Of a stretch of DNA of 64,000 nucleotides, positions 60,368 to 64,000 are shown piece by piece (the first letter of the stretch is position 1; every line of letters begins with the position of its first letter). This DNA is from Mimachlamys varia. Lineage: Eukaryota; Mollusca; Bivalvia; Pectinida; Pectinidae. The notes below the pieces were generated by a model. It saw only the letters and a program-made list of their open reading frames with translations, did not search any database and was not told the DNA's origin. Location of the stretch: contig OX392532.1 of assembly GCA_947623455.1 (NCBI GenBank), positions 1,798,001 through 1,862,000 of the forward strand, in the 5' to 3' direction. The position numbers and the translations under genes were made by a program.

Positions 60368-63300
60368 CTAGAATCTTCTAGCTCTTAAGATGTAATCCGA
60401 TACAGAAAGAAGAATATGTTTATTCGTATTTTCATCACATCTCTCACAACCGTTTAGGATGACATCTATTGTTAAGTGGTTATGAGTATCATGGAATATA
60501 TTTTGAAAAAGTATAGTACGAGGTTCAGCATATATGATACAATCAAGGAAATAGTGGGATGCTGTTTCATATCTAGAACCACAAGAACAGGCAGAGGACT
60601 CAGTTAGATAGTCATTATAAAGGTCATTATTTAAGTTACTAGCCTCATTTCTTAACTGACATAGAATTATATTAGTTTGTCGATTTCCGAAATACTTAAA
60701 GATATCAGTTGTTCTTGTGTTTGAGTTTGGAGTAGGTGTAATTAATTTTTTGAACTGATAGGAGGAGCGAATAGTTTGGAGATCAGAAGAAATGTTATTC
60801 ATATCATTAAACATAGATGGAAAAAAACTATTATAATACTTAGTAGTTCGGCAAAGGGGTGGATCGAATATTCTAACTGATCTAAGATTGTACCTATCTG
60901 GTCTAGTATTATGGAAATATGGCTCTATAATTTCTTTCAGATAGTATGGAGTCTGATTAGTCATAATCTTGTACATCAGCATCATTTGATGTTGTTTTCG
61001 CCTACTTTCAAGAGAGACCCAGCCTAATTCTCTGTACAAGATATTGTGGGGGGTGCCTCTACGCAGTCCTGTAATTATTCTAGCCGCCTCTAGTTGGATA
61101 GATTCAAGAAGATTTTTTAGATTTTGTGTGCAATTACTCCAAACAACATCTGCATATTCAAGTATGGGTCTAATATATGATATATATATTGTAGTTAATG
61201 ACTGTCTGTCTAGTTTATTTTTCATCATTCTTAAAATATTAATTCTTTTATATGCTTTCTTATAGATATCATATATGTGGTCATTCCACTTAGCATCATC
61301 ACTGAACGTTAAACCAAGATGTTTGTGTATTCGACTGACAGTAACCGGTTCATCATAAAAATAAATGTCTGGGTGATGAGTATAAGTTTTATTTGAGAAT
61401 ATGACAGATTCTGTTTTATTTGGATTGAATTTTATATCCCATTTATTAGCCCATACTTGTATAGTGCTAAGATCATCTGTTAGATTTTGTGCTAATTCTG
61501 CTGGATCATCATCTGTTACCGCATACAAAGAAGTGTCATCAGCAAACAATTTAATTACATTAGAGACAGAATCAACAATATCATTAATATAAAGTAAAAA
61601 CAAGAGTGGACCGAGAACCGAGCCCTGTGGTACCCCTGCAGTTACTGGCCTAGATGTAGATATATATCCTTCAGTTAACACCCTTTGTTGTCTGTCTTCT
61701 AAAAAGTTTCTAAACCAAAAAAGTAATTTCCCTTTAATGCCATATAGTTGGAGTTTGTGTAAAAGACCATCATGCCATACTCTGTCGAATGCCTTGCTTA
61801 TGTCACAAAAAACAAATCTTAATTCTTTATACTGATCAAGACATTGTACAATAGTGTGGTATATAGAAAGAAGTTGATTTGAAGTAGAATCCTTAGGCAT
61901 AAAACCAGATTGATGCATGGTAATAACTTCATATCTGGCTAAATAATTAAACATATACTTATATATAATTTTTTCTATAATCTTACTAAAACATGAAGTA
62001 ATAGAAATTGGCCTATAATTAGAAACTTCATTAGTTAAACCTTTTCCCTTGTAGATGGCATTGATATTAGCAGTTTTCCAACTAAGGGGGATAACTCCTG
62101 TTTGCAGTGTTTTGTTAAAAAGTATAGTTAAAGGAAGAATAAGAGAATGTTTTAGCTCTTTGATTATTCTAGGTACCATGCCATCAGGACCAGCTGGTTT
62201 ATTACAATTTAGAAGAAATAGCTGATCAAGCACATCTTGATGTGTTATTGTTATGTTTTCCAATGAGTGAGGACAATTAATTTCAATATCAGGTATGGGT
62301 TCAAGATTTTCAGAAGAGGTAGCTATAGCGGTAAAATACTTATTAAGATATTCAGCTTTATCAAATGGATGTTGGATGAAAGTATCTTCACATTTAAGAG
62401 GGGGAATACAGTTACCTTTATTATTTACATTTAAAACAGTTTTTGCAATTTTCCACCAATTACTTGGAGAAACATTTTTATTAGCTAATGATTTTTGCAA
62501 ATTTTCAATATAATTTTTCTTGGCTTCTCTTACTTTACTAATGACTTCATTCCTGATATTTCTATAGCTTTCCCAATGACATGGTGAGTTACTGAACTTT
62601 GCTTTTCTATGTGCCCTATTTCTTTGTCTAATTTTAAGTCTAATTACATTTGTCATCCACTTTTTATCTCCGGGCCTTACTGTAACATTTATGCTAGGTA
62701 TACATTCAAAAACTTGTTGATTTATAGCTTCACAGAGAGTATTATTAAATTCATTACTGTCTTGCATTTCTGAGATTGCGGCCCAATCAATCATACTTAA
62801 ATTCCTATTCATCTTGTCATAATCTGCTCTTTGGTATAGTAGTATATTTTTCTGGTAAGATTTTTGTTTAAAAACATCAAATGAGATACTTAATTGGATA
62901 AGAGAGTGGTCACTACAAATTGGCGGGGAAACCGATACATTTTTTATAAGGTTTGCACTATTTGAAAAAACAATGTCTAATAAAGTTGAAGTAGTTGGAG
63001 TAATGCGAGTAGGTTCATTAACATAGTTTACAAGATTATATTTGGTCATTAATCTACCAAGATGACTATGAGGTTGTAAGTTGATCATGTTTACATTTAT
63101 ATCACCCATTATGATAATATTTAGATTAGTATTTATAGCTTTTTCAAATACAGAGTCCAATGTTTCCCAATAAGCGACAGGCATTTCAGGTCTATAAATA
63201 CAACATAATAAAAATTTATGAGACTCAATATACACTTCAACCCAAATAAGTTCCAAGTCTTTATGTTCCAAGTCTGTTCGTCTTTTGGTAGATATAGTAT

Positions 63301-63727
63301 TTTTATGATAAATTATTACTCCACCACCAGGACCCGATCTTCGATCCAGTCTGTCATGTGTATAGGAATCAATGGTGATACTGGAATCTAATGTTTCAGG
63401 AGAAAGATGAGTTTCTGTTAGACATAATATATCATTATTACTTAATTCAGCTTCAATTGCATCAATTTTGTTTCTTAATGATCTAACATTTAAGTGGGCA
63501 ATGTCAAGACTGCATAGAGGCCCCGGATTAAGTTCAATGTCATAAGAGATTAACATCAATATATAGACTATAATAGAAAAATGAATATTTTTGAGACTAA
63601 AAGCATACTGGGAAATGGCATTAGCTAGATATAAGACATGTAAAAAATGAAAAACAAATAAACTAACTTCTGATTTCCAATGTGTCCCAATAGTAGACTG
63701 ATATTTTGTGTTTCTAACCATTATCAA
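60368..63727 (-). CDS. LINE ORF2: AP endonuclease plus reverse transcriptase, 1119 aa, with N-terminal 2A-like motif
   Basis: The protein nicks target DNA and reverse-transcribes the element RNA. Residues 1-62 contain two hydrophobic stretches. Residues 63-70 read DIELNPGP, the 2A-like motif. The AP endonuclease spans about 73-280, with HLNVRS (79-84), LTETHL (103-108), GDINVN (208-213) and SDHSLI (272-277). The RT spans about 510-790, with NKPAGPDG, YRPISITS, FCDISKAFD (catalytic Asp642), GVPQGSVLGP and FADD (728-731). The C-terminus has a CxCG-x8-H-x4-C cluster (1047-1063), a zinc-knuckle-like motif. The length suits a CR1/Jockey-group ORF2. No separate ORF1 was seen in the window. Clade assignment is tentative. 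Confidence 0.93.
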   Translation of the reverse strand: MIMVRNTKYQSTIGTHWKSEVSLFVFHFLHVLYLANAISQYAFSLKNIHFSIIVYILMLISYDIELNPGPLCSLDIAHLNVRSLRNKIDAIEAELSNNDILCLTETHLSPETLDSSITIDSYTHDRLDRRSGPGGGVIIYHKNTISTKRRTDLEHKDLELIWVEVYIESHKFLLCCIYRPEMPVAYWETLDSVFEKAINTNLNIIIMGDINVNMINLQPHSHLGRLMTKYNLVNYVNEPTRITPTTSTLLDIVFSNSANLIKNVSVSPPICSDHSLIQLSISFDVFKQKSYQKNILLYQRADYDKMNRNLSMIDWAAISEMQDSNEFNNTLCEAINQQVFECIPSINVTVRPGDKKWMTNVIRLKIRQRNRAHRKAKFSNSPCHWESYRNIRNEVISKVREAKKNYIENLQKSLANKNVSPSNWWKIAKTVLNVNNKGNCIPPLKCEDTFIQHPFDKAEYLNKYFTAIATSSENLEPIPDIEINCPHSLENITITHQDVLDQLFLLNCNKPAGPDGMVPRIIKELKHSLILPLTILFNKTLQTGVIPLSWKTANINAIYKGKGLTNEVSNYRPISITSCFSKIIEKIIYKYMFNYLARYEVITMHQSGFMPKDSTSNQLLSIYHTIVQCLDQYKELRFVFCDISKAFDRVWHDGLLHKLQLYGIKGKLLFWFRNFLEDRQQRVLTEGYISTSRPVTAGVPQGSVLGPLLFLLYINDIVDSVSNVIKLFADDTSLYAVTDDDPAELAQNLTDDLSTIQVWANKWDIKFNPNKTESVIFSNKTYTHHPDIYFYDEPVTVSRIHKHLGLTFSDDAKWNDHIYDIYKKAYKRINILRMMKNKLDRQSLTTIYISYIRPILEYADVVWSNCTQNLKNLLESIQLEAARIITGLRRGTPHNILYRELGWVSLESRRKQHQMMLMYKIMTNQTPYYLKEIIEPYFHNTRPDRYNLRSVRIFDPPLCRTTKYYNSFFPSMFNDMNNISSDLQTIRSSYQFKKLITPTPNSNTRTTDIFKYFGNRQTNIILCQLRNEASNLNNDLYNDYLTESSACSCGSRYETASHYFLDCIIYAEPRTILFQNIFHDTHNHLTIDVILNGCERCDENTNKHILLSVSDYILRARRF
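63518..63541 (-). other. 2A-like ribosome-skipping motif in the LINE ORF
   Basis: Codons for DIELNPGP match the consensus D-V/I-E-x-N-P-G-P. Known 2A sequences make the ribosome release the chain between the Gly and the final Pro and then continue. Here that would separate a 69-residue hydrophobic leader from the endonuclease-RT polyprotein. 2A-like motifs are known from some non-LTR retrotransposons. Activity in this copy is inferred from the motif alone. Confidence 0.75.
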
Positions 63728-64000
63728 ACAGTATGACTTGTAGTTGATAAGGGATGAGACACATGGTACATATACATATGTTTAAGAAAATGTTTTCATT
63801 ATGAGGTTCGATCAAGGTAGCAGGGAGAGTGTTCAAATAGACCAGTTTTACCGCATATACATATAAACAATTTGGAATCAACAAAAATACAGCAATACAT
63901 ACATCGACAGACATCATATTTACAAAAGACGAGAAAATCAGCTGTCATAGCACGACTTCTGGAACATCAATCCAAGTTCTATCCACCTCGTGTATGTGTG

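Larger units (their letters stand above)
59459..64000 (-). mobile_element. Non-LTR retrotransposon, apparently intact, CR1/Crack-like group
   Basis: On the minus strand the element contains an ORF at 60368-63727, a 3' UTR of about 0.9 kb, and a 3' end of AATAAAATTTATTGAAATTG leading into tandem GAAATT repeats (59459-59482). A short tandem-repeat 3' tail in place of poly(A) is typical of CR1-type elements. The 5' boundary was not found; sequence above 63727 may be 5' UTR. It lies on the same strand as P450 gene C. No stop or frameshift interrupts the ORF, which suggests a young copy. Confidence 0.85.

Overview
This is eukaryotic DNA: AT-rich, with small exons separated by long introns, canonical GT-AG splice sites, LINE and SINE retroelements, MITEs and long minisatellites. 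The gene content (PRODH2-type dehydrogenase, clan CYP4 P450s) and the retroelements (a LINE carrying a 2A-like motif, a tRNA-derived SINE with a conserved central domain) point to a lophotrochozoan animal, most likely a bivalve mollusc. The species call is an inference; no database was searched.

Layout. (1) 1-980: a decayed LINE 3' end and the first coding exon of a PRODH2-like gene that runs off the left edge on the minus strand. (2) 981-7557: intergenic, full of MITE-like repeats, including a 667-bp foldback element with a perfect 9-bp target duplication. (3) 7558-15027 (-): a complete second PRODH2-like gene, 10 coding exons, 482 residues. The two copies are head-to-tail paralogues. (4) 17397-29570 (-): a CYP4-family P450 (gene A) in which 10 of 12 exons are intact but exons 4 and 5 are absent. 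(5) 29571-36528: a 7-kb head-to-head intergenic region holding several palindromic elements. (6) 36529-49018 (+): an intact CYP4-family P450 (gene B), 12 exons, 500 residues. (7) 49019-51787: tail-to-tail spacer. (8) 51788-58164 (-): the last eight exons of a third CYP4-family P450 (gene C), whose exons 1-4 lie beyond the right edge. (9) 59459-64000 (-): an apparently intact non-LTR retrotransposon with a 1119-codon endonuclease/reverse-transcriptase ORF; it would lie inside intron 4 of gene C.

The P450s form a small tandem/inverted cluster with identical intron positions and phases, so they arose by local duplication. PRODH2 (hydroxyproline catabolism, mitochondrial) and CYP4 (omega-hydroxylation, ER membrane) share no obvious pathway; their adjacency is probably incidental.

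The most unusual part is the repeat content. Two minisatellites begin at exon/intron junctions and re-duplicate the 5' splice site itself: a 78-bp unit in PRODH2 that stays in frame, and a 51-bp unit in P450 gene B that does not. Other arrays touch splice sites. A group of elements carries long hairpins whose stems differ between members while the flanking motif TATATTTACATT is shared. One inverted-repeat MITE family has about 18 full or partial copies here.
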